A stretch of 64,000 nucleotides of DNA from Elgaria multicarinata webbii (lineage: Eukaryota > Chordata > Lepidosauria > Squamata > Anguidae): NCBI RefSeq assembly GCF_023053635.1, contig NC_086178.1, forward strand, positions 48,072,726 through 48,136,725, given 5' to 3'. Each line of letters starts with the position of its first letter. Positions within the stretch are counted from its first letter, which is position 1. This document shows, one piece after another, positions 1 through 11,203 of the stretch. Made by a program: the position numbers and the translations under genes. A model generated the notes under the pieces. The model had not been told where the DNA came from and did no database searches. It saw only the letters and a program-made list of their open reading frames with translations.

Positions 1-29
1 CCATGGGATTACCTAGAACTGCTAAAACA

Positions 30-126
30 GCCTTTTCCAACTGGGGGCCCTCCAGGACTTTGGGGCTGGGGGATGCTGGGAGTTATAGTCCAACACATCT
101 GGAGGGCCCCTGGTTGGGGAAGGCCT
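30..126. mobile_element. Palindromic MITE fragment, hAT-like
   Basis: Inverted-repeat piece with the words CCCTCCAG, GGGAGTTATAGTCCAACA and CATCTGGAGGGCC, folding back on itself. The same family recurs at 2324-2456, 3472-3572 and 4386-4480. The family with a CAGGGGTGGGGAAC-type end is very common in squamate DNA; assignment to hAT is by recollection and by end sequence, as this copy has no clear target duplication. Confidence 0.55.
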
Positions 127-1859
127 CTGCACTAAATCATGATGCATGGAATTATCCACTCACATAAAATTCAACTGGAATTGATTAATTGAGAATGAGG
201 CTGAAATGGGGTTAGTGAAGGAAGAAAGGGGGCTACTTAAACTCTCTGTGGTGTAGGCAGCGTCAGACACTTACTCAGATAGGCTGCCGCTTCCCTTATA
301 TCCAGTACAGCCTGAGGCTGAGCCAAGGGACTCTCAGACCTTTCAGGACACACTGAGTTTCAGAAATAAGTCCCAAACCAGCACTCTCTATTTGAAGCCC
401 CAAGCCTGAAACTTTACCCAGTAACCAAGCAGAAATGAGCATTGAGATTTATCTGGAAGAAAGCACACACAGCTGTAGTGGTAGAAAGGGAAAGGGGTAA
501 AAAGGTGGACAAGCATCAGAGAAAACCTTTGGGAAAATGCTCCAGGCAAAAATAAGAAAGCAATACCTTACATGTTGCCAAAGCATGGATCTTCTAGTAG
601 GCCAGGGCCCAATCCAGGATCCAGAAGCTCCTGAGTCCAAAAAGATGAAGATAAATGGTCAGCTGTAAGCCCCCCTTTTTATGCTCAGACCCCTGACCAC
701 TCAAATAATACTTGAAGGAGCCAATCACAGGTCGAATACTGCAGCTTCCCAAATCCTGTAAGAGAGGTGGGGAAGTTCCTACAGGAACACAACTGAGCTA
801 ATTCCATCTCAATTAACCAAGTCTTATTGTGGCCATGGAGACTAGTGCTATCTTGAGATAACAGATCCACAGATGGCTACATCACTATGTGCCATTTCAA
901 CTTGGCCAAATGGAGTTGTCACACAGAGCCTAAAAAGAAAACAGAATTCTTCAAGTAGGACAAAAACCAAGAATGGAATCCTTGGCAAGGTTCATGATGG
1001 TCAATTTCAAGAATCAATGCACATTATTAAGGAACTATGCTTGAGCCTGCTTCAAATTGCTCTTCATGGGAAAGCCATATGTAGCAGCTCACTATGCAGA
1101 TACAATTATTATTTTTCTCCATGTTATTGCAACCTTTTCTTTGAAAGTTTGTGGCAGTGTGCAGGAAAATGCTGCATCAGACCTGTGAGCCACAGGACCC
1201 AAATTGCTTGTCTCTTAGAACAGCTGCCTCTAGGAGCCATTTTAAAATGTTCTCTGGGTGGCTGCTTGTTTGTGTGCCTTGGCCCTCCGATATCTCATGG
1301 TGAAAAATAGCCCAGGTATCCAGCAGAAGAACTGGGCGGAGGAGGGACAAAATTAGGTGCATGAGATGCTAAAAGAAAGGGGCTTTTAAGGACATTAGAA
1401 TGTTGAAAGAACACCTGTACCCCTGAATGTTGAAAGAACACCTGTCCCTGAGCCATTTAGGGCACTTTGAATTGGGCCCAGAAACAGACTGGCAGCCAGA
1501 GAAGATGGAGAACTACTGGCATAATATGATCACTAATATGCAGAGGGCTTCCGAAATTGGGCTGAGGGGTATAAGTTGCCAGTCCCCCTTCTAAACTAAT
1601 GGAAGGGAGATCCCTGGGAGTTGGAGAAAGGCCTACTCCCACATGAGCCTGCACCAGACACTGTGTTTGTCATCTGGAGCCCTCTTCTGGACCTCATTAA
1701 ATGCAATTAATTGGGTGCAGACTGGGGAGAGGGGTCTTTTGGCCATCACACCCCTCCTTAGGAATGCCCTGGGTTGAGTCATCTGTCATCAGCCAGCTCC
1801 ATGTTTTTGAGGCAAGACACTTTCAGTGCCCCCCTCTCAGTGAGTCTTTCTCACCACGA

Positions 1860-2100
1860 TTATCACCAAACGCTATGGCTCCTCCTCCTCTTTCTCTTCA
1901 TTGCTACCACTGCTTGATTGACGTAAATCAGGCAGTGGCCCCTGCTGCTCCTTCTTCTCACCACCACCATTGCCTGGGCCAGAGCAAGGAGCAGGTGAAC
2001 AAGGAAGTTGCACTGCTGAAGTAGAGGAGCAAGTCCAGGGGCCCTTGTCATTGGGCCTCAACTACAGTGTGGGTCCTTGGCCGATGCCCGACCATTCCTA
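1860..2100 (-). repeat. Dispersed repeat, copy 1 of 3 (unclassified)
   Basis: Shares the segment CTGGGCCAGAGCAAGGAGCA and neighbouring words, in reverse complement, with about 27290-27560 and 32330-32560, the two copies that flank NEU4. No terminal repeats or coding remnants were recognised, so the class is unknown. Confidence 0.5.
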
Positions 2101-2323
2101 CCCTTGATGCTGGCCCTGATGTCATTTCATCAATAGCCCTCAAAATTGTGATTCACCTGAGCATCCCAGAACATAATATGAGCTGTTTGTATCTCTTGTG
2201 CTGAACTTCTATGGTTGCTTTGGTTTGTCCTGTGTTTTGTTTAATTGGGATTCTTAAAATTTGTTCTTGTTTTATCATTCTTACTGCAGGCTGTCCTAAA
2301 GGGTGGCCTACAAATCCCTTTGA

Positions 2324-2456
2324 GCGGGGGTGGGAAACATGTGGCCCTCCAGATATTGTAGCACTGCAACTCCCATCAGCCCCAGCCAGCATAGCCAATG
2401 CTGAGAGATGATGCAGTCCAACAATATTTGAGGACACACACATCCCCCACCCCTGC
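2324..2456. mobile_element. Palindromic MITE, hAT-like, near full length
   Basis: Begins GCGGGGGTGGGAAACATG and ends CCCCCACCCCTGC, so the ends are inverted repeats; the interior has ACTCCCATCAGCCCCAGCCA. Length is about 133 bp. The 8 bases on the two sides (CCTTTGAG and CCTTAGAT) match only partly, so any target duplication is eroded. Confidence 0.6.
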
Positions 2457-2519
2457 CTTAGATAAATAAAATACATGAATTAGAACACTGAATGCTGCTC
2501 AAGGATAAAGAGAGGAAAT

Positions 2520-2892
2520 GCAGAGAAGCATTGCCCATTATAACCAGGGAAGCTTGGAGGATGGCAACAAGGGAGAGGGCCTTTTCAGTGGTGGCCCCCC
2601 AATTATGGAATGATCTCCTTGACGAGGCTCACCTGGCGCCAACATAGTTATCTTTTCTGTGCCAGGTCAAGACTTTTCTCTTCTCCCAGGCAGTTAACAA
2701 CATATGCAGAGGTTTTTTTTTAACTGCCCCCAGAATACTTGTTTTAAATGGATATTGTTGTTTTTATGCTTTTGATGGTTTGAAATTTTTGTATATTTGT
2801 TTTTAATGTTCACTGTTTTTAACTTTTGTAAACCGCCCAGAGAGCTTCGGCTATGGGGAGGTATGTAAATGAAATAAATAAATAAATAAATA
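2520..2892 (+). mobile_element. 5'-truncated LINE tail (L2/jockey group)
   Basis: Encodes remnants of the C-terminal LINE motif seen elsewhere in the window (RERAFSVVAPQLWND) and then a 3' end with ACCGCCCAGAGAGCTTCGGC followed by AAATAAATAAATAAATA. Related tails occur on the minus strand near 17.1, 23.0, 25.0, 44.6 and 60.7 kb. The clade (L2 versus another jockey-group lineage) is not certain from this fragment. Confidence 0.65.
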
Positions 2893-2961
2893 CCAGTGGA
2901 TGAATGCATTGTCCATTTTCCTCTTTTGAAATCAACTCCCAGCTCTGGTTTGCTTTGTCAG

Positions 2962-3224
2962 GAGATGGAAACCTGCATTTGAACGTCACAGCAGAATCCT
3001 ATAGCCATTCTCTGCTGGAAGCCATTGAGCCATATGTGTATGAGTGGACTTCTCAGCATCGTGGAAGTATCAGCGCAGAGCATGGCCTGGGCTTCAAGAA
3101 GAAGGATTATATCCACTACAGTAAGCCACGGGAGGCAGTGTTTCTCATGCAGCAATTCAAGGCCATGTTGGACCCCAAAGGGATTCTAAACCCTTACAAG
3201 ACTTTACCTGTCAAGTCGGTATGA
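2962..3224 (+). CDS. D2HGDH: D-2-hydroxyglutarate dehydrogenase, last coding exon
   Basis: D2HGDH is a mitochondrial FAD enzyme that oxidises D-2-hydroxyglutarate to 2-oxoglutarate and passes electrons to the ETF system. The exon opens after a CTTTGTCAG acceptor in phase 1 and encodes [12 protein letters not shown], then [10 protein letters not shown] and [14 protein letters not shown], the C-terminal signature of the family's FAD-linked oxidase domain; the His of NLHLN and the Glu-His of AEHG belong to the metal/substrate site. This matches human D2HGDH nearly residue for residue over about 80 residues. The first 80 percent of the gene lies left of the window. As read, the protein ends VKSV and stops at 3222-3224, but a GT at 3219 may be used as a donor (see the 3306-3323 entry). 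Identification is sure; the exact C-terminus is not. Confidence 0.93.
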
Positions 3225-3305
3225 TTGTGCCTGTTGATGAAGTGATCTAACAACTTGCCAAGTTGCAGCTGGAAATGAAGGTTTAATTCTTCTTCTTTTT
3301 TCCAG

Positions 3306-3323
3306 AGTGAAGAAGTGGTGTAA
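3306..3323 (+). other. Possible alternative terminal coding exon of D2HGDH
   Basis: A strong pyrimidine tract (TTCTTCTTCTTTTTTCCAG) ends at 3305. If the weak donor TCG/GTATGA at 3218/3219 is used, an 87-bp intron is removed in phase 0 and the protein ends SEEVV rather than V. Without splicing the reading stops at 3224. Splice evidence is motif-only. Confidence 0.3.
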
Positions 3324-3471
3324 AGGAGCTGGATTCTCTTCCCAATATTGTTTACCAGCTCACATGCTCTGAACTATTTGAAAAGCAAAGAGCATTTATG
3401 ACTCTAGCAACCCAGTTGTTTAAGGGTCTTACCTTCAAGGTTTCAGATCTCTCCCAATTTTCTTAACTGGG

Positions 3472-3572
3472 CTCGGGAACCTGTCACTCTCCAGATGTTG
3501 CTGGACTCCAACTCCCATCAGCTCCTGCCAGCATGGTCAATGATCAGATATGATAGGAATTGTAGTCCAACA
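3472..3572. mobile_element. MITE fragment, same hAT-like family
   Basis: Contains CTCCAGATGTTGCTGGACTC and ACTCCCATCAGCTCCTGCCA, matching the family at 2324-2456. It lies just behind the D2HGDH stop, probably in its 3' untranslated region or immediately downstream. Confidence 0.6.
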
Positions 3573-3598
3573 TGCACACAAATTATAGGAGCAGAAGT

Positions 3599-3711
3599 CC
3601 ACAGGATGTAGGGTGTGGTAGGATACATCATTATTTATAGGAGAAAAGTAAATTCCACAGGATGTAGGGCGTGGTAGGAGGCGTCATTTACAGGAGAAAA
3701 GTAAAGAGACT
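3599..3711 (+). repeat. Two-unit tandem duplication, about 56 bp
   Basis: The unit starting CCACAGGATGTAGGG and ending GAGAAAAGTAAA occurs twice in a row, with a few substitutions and short gaps. Nothing suggests a function. Confidence 0.75.
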
Positions 3712-3884
3712 TTGGCATGACAGTTTCTCTTAGCTTCTGTCACAATGACCACAAGTATTCTAAATACAATTAACAGCAGCAAGATTGTGCAAGATCCTTG
3801 AAGAAGAGGTGGATATTTATTGTTTTGCTTTGAACTAAAGGTGGGGGCAAGGGTAAATAAATCGTTAACTTTTATCTATGGAAA

Positions 3885-3890
3885 AATAAA
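3885..3890 (+). other. Candidate poly(A) signal for D2HGDH
   Basis: AATAAA about 660 bp after the stop codon, the first on the plus strand outside an evident repeat. It could equally be chance in AT-rich sequence. Confidence 0.3.
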
Positions 3891-4078
3891 ATACGTACAG
3901 AAAATATTCTCTTGATTTATGCCTTTGTTCTACATTTAATTACAGAATTTCTTTGTAGATTCTCTTCCTTTTTTTTCTTCTTCAAAATCTTAAGTGATGC
4001 TTTGTCTAAACTCAGGCTGAAACTAGGTAGCCTGCTGGCACAACCCGAGCATTAGATTTCCTAACCATCACTTCACCG

Positions 4079-4310
4079 AGGCTTCTGCTTCCAGATTCTT
4101 TGTGGGATTATGATCAGCTCCTTTACAAGTATTTTTTTTCTGGGATTTTCTTTCTCAGCCTTTTTATATGTTCCATTGCACAACCACTTTGTGGTGCTGT
4201 GGTATGCAGAATTGCTAAAATACACCAGTGGTTCTTGCTGCTGTTCACAAAAATGTCCTACTTTTCCCATTAGAAAGAACCCTGCTATAATGGTTGCAAA
4301 GCACGACATC
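4079..4310 (+). repeat. Dispersed repeat sharing sequence with 48.8-49.0 kb
   Basis: About 230 bp, including GATTCTTTGTGGGATTA and ATGTTCCATT, closely parallels 48790-49012. Shorter related pieces with the TCTGCTACAxAxCCT word are at 16003-16085 and 20612-20672. I cannot assign a class. Confidence 0.65.
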
Positions 4311-4385
4311 GTGTAAAACATGATGAGTGAATGACTGATGAGCGCACAATAGATACCTCCTGTAGAAAGACCCAAAGTTTCTAGA

Positions 4386-4480
4386 CCAGCATTCTCCAAT
4401 CTGGCTCCCTTCAGGTGTGTTGGACTACAACTCCCAGAAGCCCCAGCCAGTAATGCTCACTTGTGGTGCTGGGTGTTAGA
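4386..4480. mobile_element. MITE fragment, same hAT-like family as 2324-2456
   Basis: Contains GTTGGACTACAACTCCCAGA and AGCCCCAGCCAG. One end appears missing. Confidence 0.5.
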
Positions 4481-5189
4481 GTGTTACTTTTAAGATTATT
4501 GAGATCCCAAAATCTTGTCATTTCCAATACTTTTTAAAAATACTTCAGTTTGACTGCTACATTAAATAAGTTGGACCTACAACAAAATGTTCAAATTTGG
4601 AAAGTTCTTTTTCAGGGTTCCTTCCCTCCCCTTTTCCAGGCTTTAAGACCAATTTCAAGAACAGAAAATCAATACGACAGAGAGAAAGTATTGGCATGAC
4701 CCCATCAAGATGAAAGGGGGTGCAATAAAGCTCTACCAATAGTTCAGCAAGCACGTAGCCTTGTGCTATGCTTGTATATCTCTGGATTGAACTAGAACCT
4801 CACGTGTAACCTGAGTTGTTGTATGCAGGGGATTCATTTTCCCCTCTTCCCTGTACAATGCCCAGGCCAGCTGCCAGAAAGTTTGTATCGTGGGGACTCA
4901 TTGCAGTACAGCCAGAACATAAATATGGGCAACACAATACTATATATGCTTACTTAGAAGTAAGTCTTACTGTGCTCAGTGAGTGCTGGGTAAGTCCACA
5001 CAGGATTGCAACCTGGATTATATATTTTTTCCTAGTGAGCAGTTGGATAGAATACTGGCTGCAAGTGTTTTTCCACAAGTAAAAGGGCGAGAGACTTCCC
5101 ATATCCATATATATATGGCGAGGCCTGTTAAGAGAGCCAGGCCCTCTATGTCCAGTTCTACACCTTGTGCCAAATCATTGTGAATATGG

Positions 5190-5290
5190 AATAAAAAGCA
5201 GGATATGACACTATGAAAGCGGTATATGAAATGTGGATTGTGCCCCAACATTTTTCTGTGCACTTCAATACTGCTATAAAATAGCTTATT
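5190..5290. mobile_element. MITE fragment of the AAGCAGGATAT family
   Basis: Carries AAAGCAGGATATGACACTAT and GCACTTCAATACTGCTATAA. Larger relatives are at 51206-51470 and 55293-55422, and the 18143-18261 foldback is related. All share a TCTACACxA...GCTATAAAG-like palindromic build. Confidence 0.5.
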
Positions 5291-5512
5291 GTTACAACTC
5301 TGGCAATGGGACCATTCGTCTGCACAAACCTTGTTCCATTGCAGGCTTTGTCCCCTTACTGGATTTGGCCAGATTTCATTCCTGTAAATTCTGAGATCAA
5401 CATGGTTGTTTGTTGGATGATTTTTGCAAAGGGTTTTCAAACTGAATGTTTTTTTAACAAATCGAAAGCGTCCGGTCTCTTTAAATATACAAACACGCAT
5501 GCATGCATGCAT

Positions 5513-5514
5513 GA

Positions 5515-5573
<59 letters not shown>
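5513..5573. repeat. (CA)n microsatellite
   Basis: About 27 CA units, preceded by GCATGCATGCATGCATG. Open frames across it (for example 5018-5572 on the minus strand) are low-complexity artefacts. Confidence 0.95.
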
Positions 5574-5575
<2 letters not shown>

Positions 5576-5599
5576 TTGATTTTAATTGTATTAGAAGTA

Positions 5600-6756
5600 T
5601 GGGTTCTGCCCTTGATTTTCAAATGCTAGACCGATCTTCCAAATCCCTAAGGCAGTTGCTGGGACTGGGAGAGGTATGCTTCCTCCCTGGAGCATTTTTT
5701 GTATATGTCCAAAGGCAGTTGTTGATCCAGAAGATTTTTAGCTTTAACACAGCTGATTGTGTATGTCTTTCCTCATAGAAAAGGCTTTTAATCACTGTTT
5801 ATACTTACTGATTTGCAATAGCATTTTTATAAAGAAAACCTGCTTATTGCAAAAACCTGGGCTAAAGGCCATAGTTGGCCACATTTCAGTTTTTCAAATC
5901 CATGATGTATGATCAAAAGGCTTTTATGCCACTAAGGAAATTAAAATCCTTCAGGACATTTGAAAAAAAAAACCTTAGTTTTTCTCCTACTCATTTCCCT
6001 GGTTTGACAAACAGCCTAGTAGTTTCTACCTTTGGCTGTACTTTGGGGGCGGATAGTTGTCCTGACTCACAATGTGTGCTCTGTATTTCTTGCCTTGGTG
6101 TTGTTTAACAGCTACACCTGGCCTCCAGTCTTATTTTCACCTGGCAGTCACAATGGGACTCCTGATGCAAGTACTGTCTTTTCTTTCCTGATGTTGCCCC
6201 ATGATGCCTCCTTGATATGATGCCTCCTTGATTCTGGCTCGGGTATCATTCCAGGCATGTCTACATCCCCTTTTCTGAAGCAGCGATGGAGCCTCTTAGA
6301 GAGAGGATAGAATGTATGGGTCACAGAGTTCAGAGAAAGTCCACCTGTCAATTCTGGGGTCTTCTCCCCTGCTTCCACTATCCTTGGGATTGTAGGCATT
6401 CAGAGAGAGTTTTGAACAGAGAACTCCCTATTCGCCATATTCACTGACATAAGTAAAACCAATAAAACAGTAAATATATTCAAATTAATTATTGTTAATG
6501 ACATCCAGCTTGTATAAATTGTTCTCCATCACTGGTCCCATTCTCCCAGAAATGGCAGAGGCCGTAGTCTCTTTTTGGCTCCAAAGACCTGCAATCCATT
6601 ACTGGAAAACATGATATATGCCAGGTTATAGACACAAATCCTGGCCATTCACGGTCTCTCAGTTTTCACTCCTCTTCCCCTACCTTCTTCCTTGTGGAAG
6701 GAAGGGCAACTCTTCTTTCCAACTCAAAGACAGGTTACATCAGCAGCTGTTGGGAA

Positions 6757-6793
<37 letters not shown>

Positions 6794-8080
6794 CATGTCT
6801 GTGTGGGTGCCTACATTGGCATCAGCAGACCCATTTCAGGAAGTAGTGGGAGATAGTTGGTGCCTTGCTAGGTGGGAGGGCTTTTTGCTCAGAGGTTTTT
6901 GCATATTGCCCTGCAGTTCCAACTTTCCCAACACTATATACTAGCAGTGCATGGAATAATACTAGGGGACAGGTTCTGTCTGGTTGTGAGAACCATCTCC
7001 AAAAATGATGGAGAGCTGATATGACACATCAAGGTCGAGGGCTATTTATTTTTTGTTTGTAAAAACTGATCCTCAACGTAGCTGGAAGGATGCCCCATGG
7101 GTTTCAGTGAAGTGATTCCAAACATGTTTGCTTATGATTGCAACCATACATTAGATTCTTAAACATAGATCTCTATGATTCGCTAGGGTTACCTTTCCAA
7201 TTATTTGGTCTCTTCTAAACGTTTTAGAGGTTCTGAGTGAGAGATTATGAGTCAAAGAAGTCGTTCAGGCTTCAGTAGGTGGGGTCCGTCTATACGATGC
7301 CATGTTGCTAGCTGATTCCCTGCAAACCCTGCAGCATCCCTGCTGTGAGGCAGAATCAGTAGAGTTACACAGCAGGAGGGAGCACAGGCTATCCGGCCAG
7401 GAAAGACCACAGCACTGTTGTCCAGTGGCGCAAATGGGAGAAAATACGGAGGGACTGGAAAACTGCGGAAACCTTTCCCCCCCTTTCTTTCTGGCAACTC
7501 TGTGCCACTTTGAAAGCCTGTAGCAGTGCAGATTCCTAGGCTTGACAAGCCCACACCCTAAACCCTACCCTACTTTCCCGCACTTACCCTGCACTGTGTG
7601 AGATTATTTGTTCATTTGAAATTTTACTAGGTACGTGTAAGATTGGGGTTATAAAAGTTTGTTGACATACCATAGAAAGAGAAGCTTTTAGGGGCATAGA
7701 ATGGGTTTGAATGGGTGTACAAGTGATAGGATAATGCTTTACTATTAAATGGGCAAGTAGGCATACACACATAGAACACTGTATCGGTTAGATGAGAAAA
7801 TGATTTGGAAATATGATTGGGTATTGTTCAATGACGTTACTCATGAGAACTTGCAACTTGGTATTGCTCAAAAGACATTGGTCATATGAACTTGTGACAT
7901 GTACTAGCTTTTCTTTTTTACCTCTAGTGGTATTCAAAGGCAAAAACCAAATCCACAAAGGAGCGTAAAAGTCCAGAAGAAAATGAGTATTTGAGACAAA
8001 TGTCCTATCATTAATGTAAGAAGCTGATTTTTACTACGTCAGAGCATTGGTCCCCCTGGCTCAATATCATCTATCAGCTC
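5600..8080. other. Intergenic stretch without a recognised gene
   Basis: Between D2HGDH and GAL3ST2. A short GT/GA microsatellite is at 6765-6794. The segment 7300-7440 shares words such as CCCTGCAGCATC and the GCAGAATCAxxAGAGTTACA pattern with 26070-26170, so it is an old dispersed repeat. Nothing else could be named. Confidence 0.5.
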
Positions 8081-8084
8081 TCTT

Positions 8085-8160
8085 GTGTTTCAACCAGGAA
8101 TTGAACCTGGGAACTTTTGCATGCAGAACATTTGCTCTATTACTACGCTACAGTAGATTT
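8085..8160 (-). mobile_element. tRNA-derived SINE head
   Basis: On the minus strand the sequence reads TAGCGTAGTAA, an A-box-like word, then GGTTCAATTCC, a B-box-like word, about 35 bases apart, as in the tRNA-related heads of squamate SINEs. The second copy at 33520-33662 has the same layout. It lacks the pairing of a working tRNA, so a tRNA gene is not called. Confidence 0.5.
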
Positions 8161-8682
8161 CCCCCCCTCAAATCTACTTTGACTCTGAACCAACACAGAG
8201 CAGCAGCAAACGCTTGTAAGATTTAACTCTTTGCAAAATCCCCCCCCCAACCCACAGCCATGTTGGACGAAGGAGTTGCCTTCCTTTCCATGAAACCTCA
8301 CGTGTAAGCATAGAACTTAGCATTCGGTGTCTAGCTTGACATGCCAGCGAAGCATCACTAATGAAACGAAACTCCGAGAAAACGGCTTCTCCCATAAGGC
8401 ACTGAGCTTCTGATTACAAGAAGGTTTCGACGAATCTTTTCCAGCTCAGCGACCTCGTACAAACACTGCTTTCATGTGTTGTCCATCTGTATTGTAATCA
8501 CCTCTGTGTAAGCAATAGCATCCCAGCCTGGCCAGGCAGATTTAACTACCCTCTCTTTACTTTGCCATCAAGCCACTCCCTTTGTCCCAGCCTAGACTCT
8601 TGAGAGACTCCACACAGGAATTCCAGCTTGTCCAACTGGCCATCAAGAAACCCACATGTCACTGCAGTAGTCCGGAGGCAGA

Positions 8683-8699
8683 ATGAGAGGCACTTGGAG
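8683..8699 (+). CDS. GAL3ST2: Predicted first coding exon of GAL3ST2 (5.7 codons)
   Basis: ATG with purine at -3, then AGAGGCACTTGGAG and the donor GTAAGG. It ends in phase 2, exactly what exon 2 at 15757 requires, and would give MRGTWR joined to YFQQL, comparable with human MMSLLGGLQR-YFRVI. With it the protein is 393 aa against 398 in human. The call rests on phase, donor and position only; such a short exon can match by chance within 7 kb, and another upstream exon could serve. Confidence 0.45.
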
Positions 8700-9412
8700 G
8701 TAAGGAACAAGGAGTAGCAGCTTCCTTCGCAGAGGGATTCACGGCATGTCTTATTTATGAATATATCTGTGGGTTTCCTAGTGGCTTATTCTGGAGATAT
8801 GGGTTTAATTCAAGGTGGGTTTTGCTTGCTGGGTGTCAGGATTTGTGTCTTTGGGTTGAAAAGAAACATCTGAGAAAAGTCTGAAGTTGGGTGTTTTTTT
8901 CTAGAACTTCCATTATGTCATATGAATAAATTATGGATGTGGGTAATGTTTTTCTGCTCAGAATTCTATCGGGGTTTACTTGTACTGTGTGCCTCTCTTT
9001 TCATCGTATATCATTGAAACTTTGCCCACATTAATTCAGAATGCCTGTTTCTGCCTGTTTCTCCCCATACCAGTCGGCACCTCCTAAGAATTGCACTGAA
9101 CACTAGAAACATTTTTAAATACAATAATGTTAGAGCAGTAGCATTGTGCTTGCAGGACAAATCCTGTTCTCCGCATAAGTCACTGACATCCCCTCTCCCC
9201 ATCCCAGCTAATAACTGCTGAACAGAAAAATAACTAGATTGTCATCTATCTTGCAAAACTGGATGTGGTGTGAGGAGCCTCTCAGCTTAGATATGGCTGG
9301 CAAACTTGGTCCTTTAAGAGGCAAATTTCCTCTGAATGAACTATCAGGTTGCTGGCTTATTCTTGGATGTTCATATACACACGCACACCCTTCACCCAGG
9401 TACTGCTTGGGG

Positions 9413-9415
<3 letters not shown>

Positions 9416-9458
<43 letters not shown>

Positions 9459-9880
9459 TGTATCCCGCCTTTTGCCCAATGCTGGGCCTCAAGGTGGCCT
9501 TACAAAGTTTAAAATATACATGGAGGGGGGGAAACTAAACCATAAACATTTAAAATACACAACAAAATTATAAGACATTAACATAGATGGAGGGCCAGAT
9601 TATTCTCCAAAGGCCTGCTGGAACAAAAAAGTTTTAGCCTGCTTCCGAAAGCCCATCAAGGAGGGAGCCAGCCTAGCTTCCCCGGGAAGAGAGTTCCAAA
9701 GTACCGGAGCAGCCACCGAGAAGGCCCTCCCCCATGTTCCCACCAAGCATGCCTGTGAAGAAGGTGGGATTGAAAGAAGGGCTTCTCCAGAAGATTGCAA
9801 AGCACGGGCAGGCTCATAAGGGAGAATACGTTCTTTCAAATAACCTGGACCCGAACCATATAGGGCTTGGCAAGATTAAG
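9416..9880 (-). mobile_element. 5'-truncated LINE tail with (TAA)n end
   Basis: Minus-strand frame at 9600-9839 encodes GRAFSVAAPVLWNSLPGEAR and then SLMGFRKQAKTFLF, the end of a jockey-superfamily ORF2. The 3' end has GGCAAAAGGCGGGATACAAA followed by the (TAA)n tract at 9416-9459. Family is L2-like; it differs in tail from the AATA-tailed copies. Confidence 0.7.
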
Positions 9881-10132
9881 CTTTCAACAGTTTCTGCTTG
9901 GTAGACTATAGCTCCCCAGTGCCTGACATAATTGTATCCTGTACAATTCCACCTCCTTCCCACTGTCTCTTCTTTCCTGCTGGACAGCTCTGCAAGAGAC
10001 ACAAGGAGAAACTTCTCACACATGACTGGAGAAGGGCATATGAATCTTCCTCCCTGACCTCTAAAAGGCCCTGTGACCAGTGACTGAAGAAGTGTGATGT
10101 TTAATACAAGATAGTGGCTTGAAGAAAATATA

Positions 10133-11203
10133 GGGCTCCATCACACCTACTTTTTCCCCCTGGTATGCACCTGCAGTTTTGACCTCTAATTCATTTGCAT
10201 GGCAAGTGCTGTAACCTTACACAATTTCCACTGTTGTTTGCTCTCCTGCTATTGTGCCTGCCCCATCCTGCCCCTTCTCTTTCCCCCTCCAGTTCATTAC
10301 TTCTTGTTGGGCGATGGACGTGGTTGTCTTCTGCCCCTCACTCTGGTTTTGTTGTTTAGGGTTTTACTGATCCAACATTCAATCAGCTGGGCACCATTTC
10401 TGTGGGCAACGAGGGTGGGATTGGAGCAGCAAAAGTCCGTTTGACCAGCTCAGCACAAGTCCATTTGTTCGACCGACAGACTCAGCAAGCTGGAGGAGAA
10501 CTGCCCCACACGGGACGGAAGGGCATTTTTATTTCATGTGGAGAAAATATATTGGACTTTCTGAACTCCTTCAGATGAGTGTTTTATTGCACACTTGTTG
10601 CTGGGCACTCACGGGAATTTGCAGGTCGCTCTCACAATGACGTCTGCCTCCCACCCCTTCTGGTCTTCCTTGCGCCACAACAAAAAACACACAGAGAAAG
10701 TCTGATATATTTTCTCCAAGCGAAATACAAGTGCCCTTCTGTCCCTTGTATTGTTGTCCTCACACTATGAGCTCCATCACACCTGGATGTTTGCCCTTGC
10801 ATTATCCCCCTCTGTTTACTTAGCGTTTGAAAGCCTTACGTTTCATTCATCTTCACACCTCTCCTCGGAACCGCTGTTTCACCCCACCGCGCAGATCTCA
10901 TTTGTACCTTCCCTTACAATCTATTGGTTGTTTGCAGGGACACCTTGCCTTGCTCATACCCTTCCTTTCATCAGCAATGCCTCCTGCCCTCAGAACACCA
11001 GATTGAGTTTGATGGGATAAAAATACAAGTGGAGGGTTGAGCGCATTGCTGGAAAAACCATTCTTTCCCTCACTTGGAAACCTTGCAAAGGATTGGGGGG
11101 GGGGGGAGAGGTGAGATCAGGGCAGGACATGGACGGTGTCATCTGAGTCCTTTGTATGCAACGCACCATGACAGCGGGCTACAACACTGGTGTGATGGAG
11201 CTC
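10133..11203. mobile_element. Nested cluster of TIR elements (GxGCTCCATCACACC family)
   Basis: Ends GGGCTCCATCACACC at 10133 and, inverted, GGTGTGATGGAGCTC ending at 11203; another inward end is at 10769. A piece at 10562-10690 is the reverse complement of the right half of the 29958-30313 element and seems to sit inside another foldback whose arms carry GGAGAAAATATAT on one side and ATATATTTTCTCC-like sequence on the other. Boundaries of the single elements are not resolved. No coding remnants were seen. Confidence 0.55.

Larger units (their letters stand above)
1..2961. other. Intron of D2HGDH upstream of its last exon; no exon seen
   Basis: This stretch precedes the last D2HGDH exon and should be its last intron, since no earlier D2HGDH exon (for example the one ending in the Gly-His-Leu-Gly segment) could be found. 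It holds a hAT-type MITE at 30-126, a dispersed repeat at about 1860-2100, a second MITE at 2324-2456 and a LINE tail at 2520-2892. Between about 127 and 1860 I see nothing I can name; open frames there are short and look random. Confidence 0.6.

Noticed and set aside
873-1310. 145-codon frame
   Set aside because: No recognisable motif, no splice or start support, average composition; most likely chance within an intron.
5018-5572. 184-codon frame with a Cys-Val run
   Set aside because: The run is a translated (CA)n microsatellite and the rest shows no domain.
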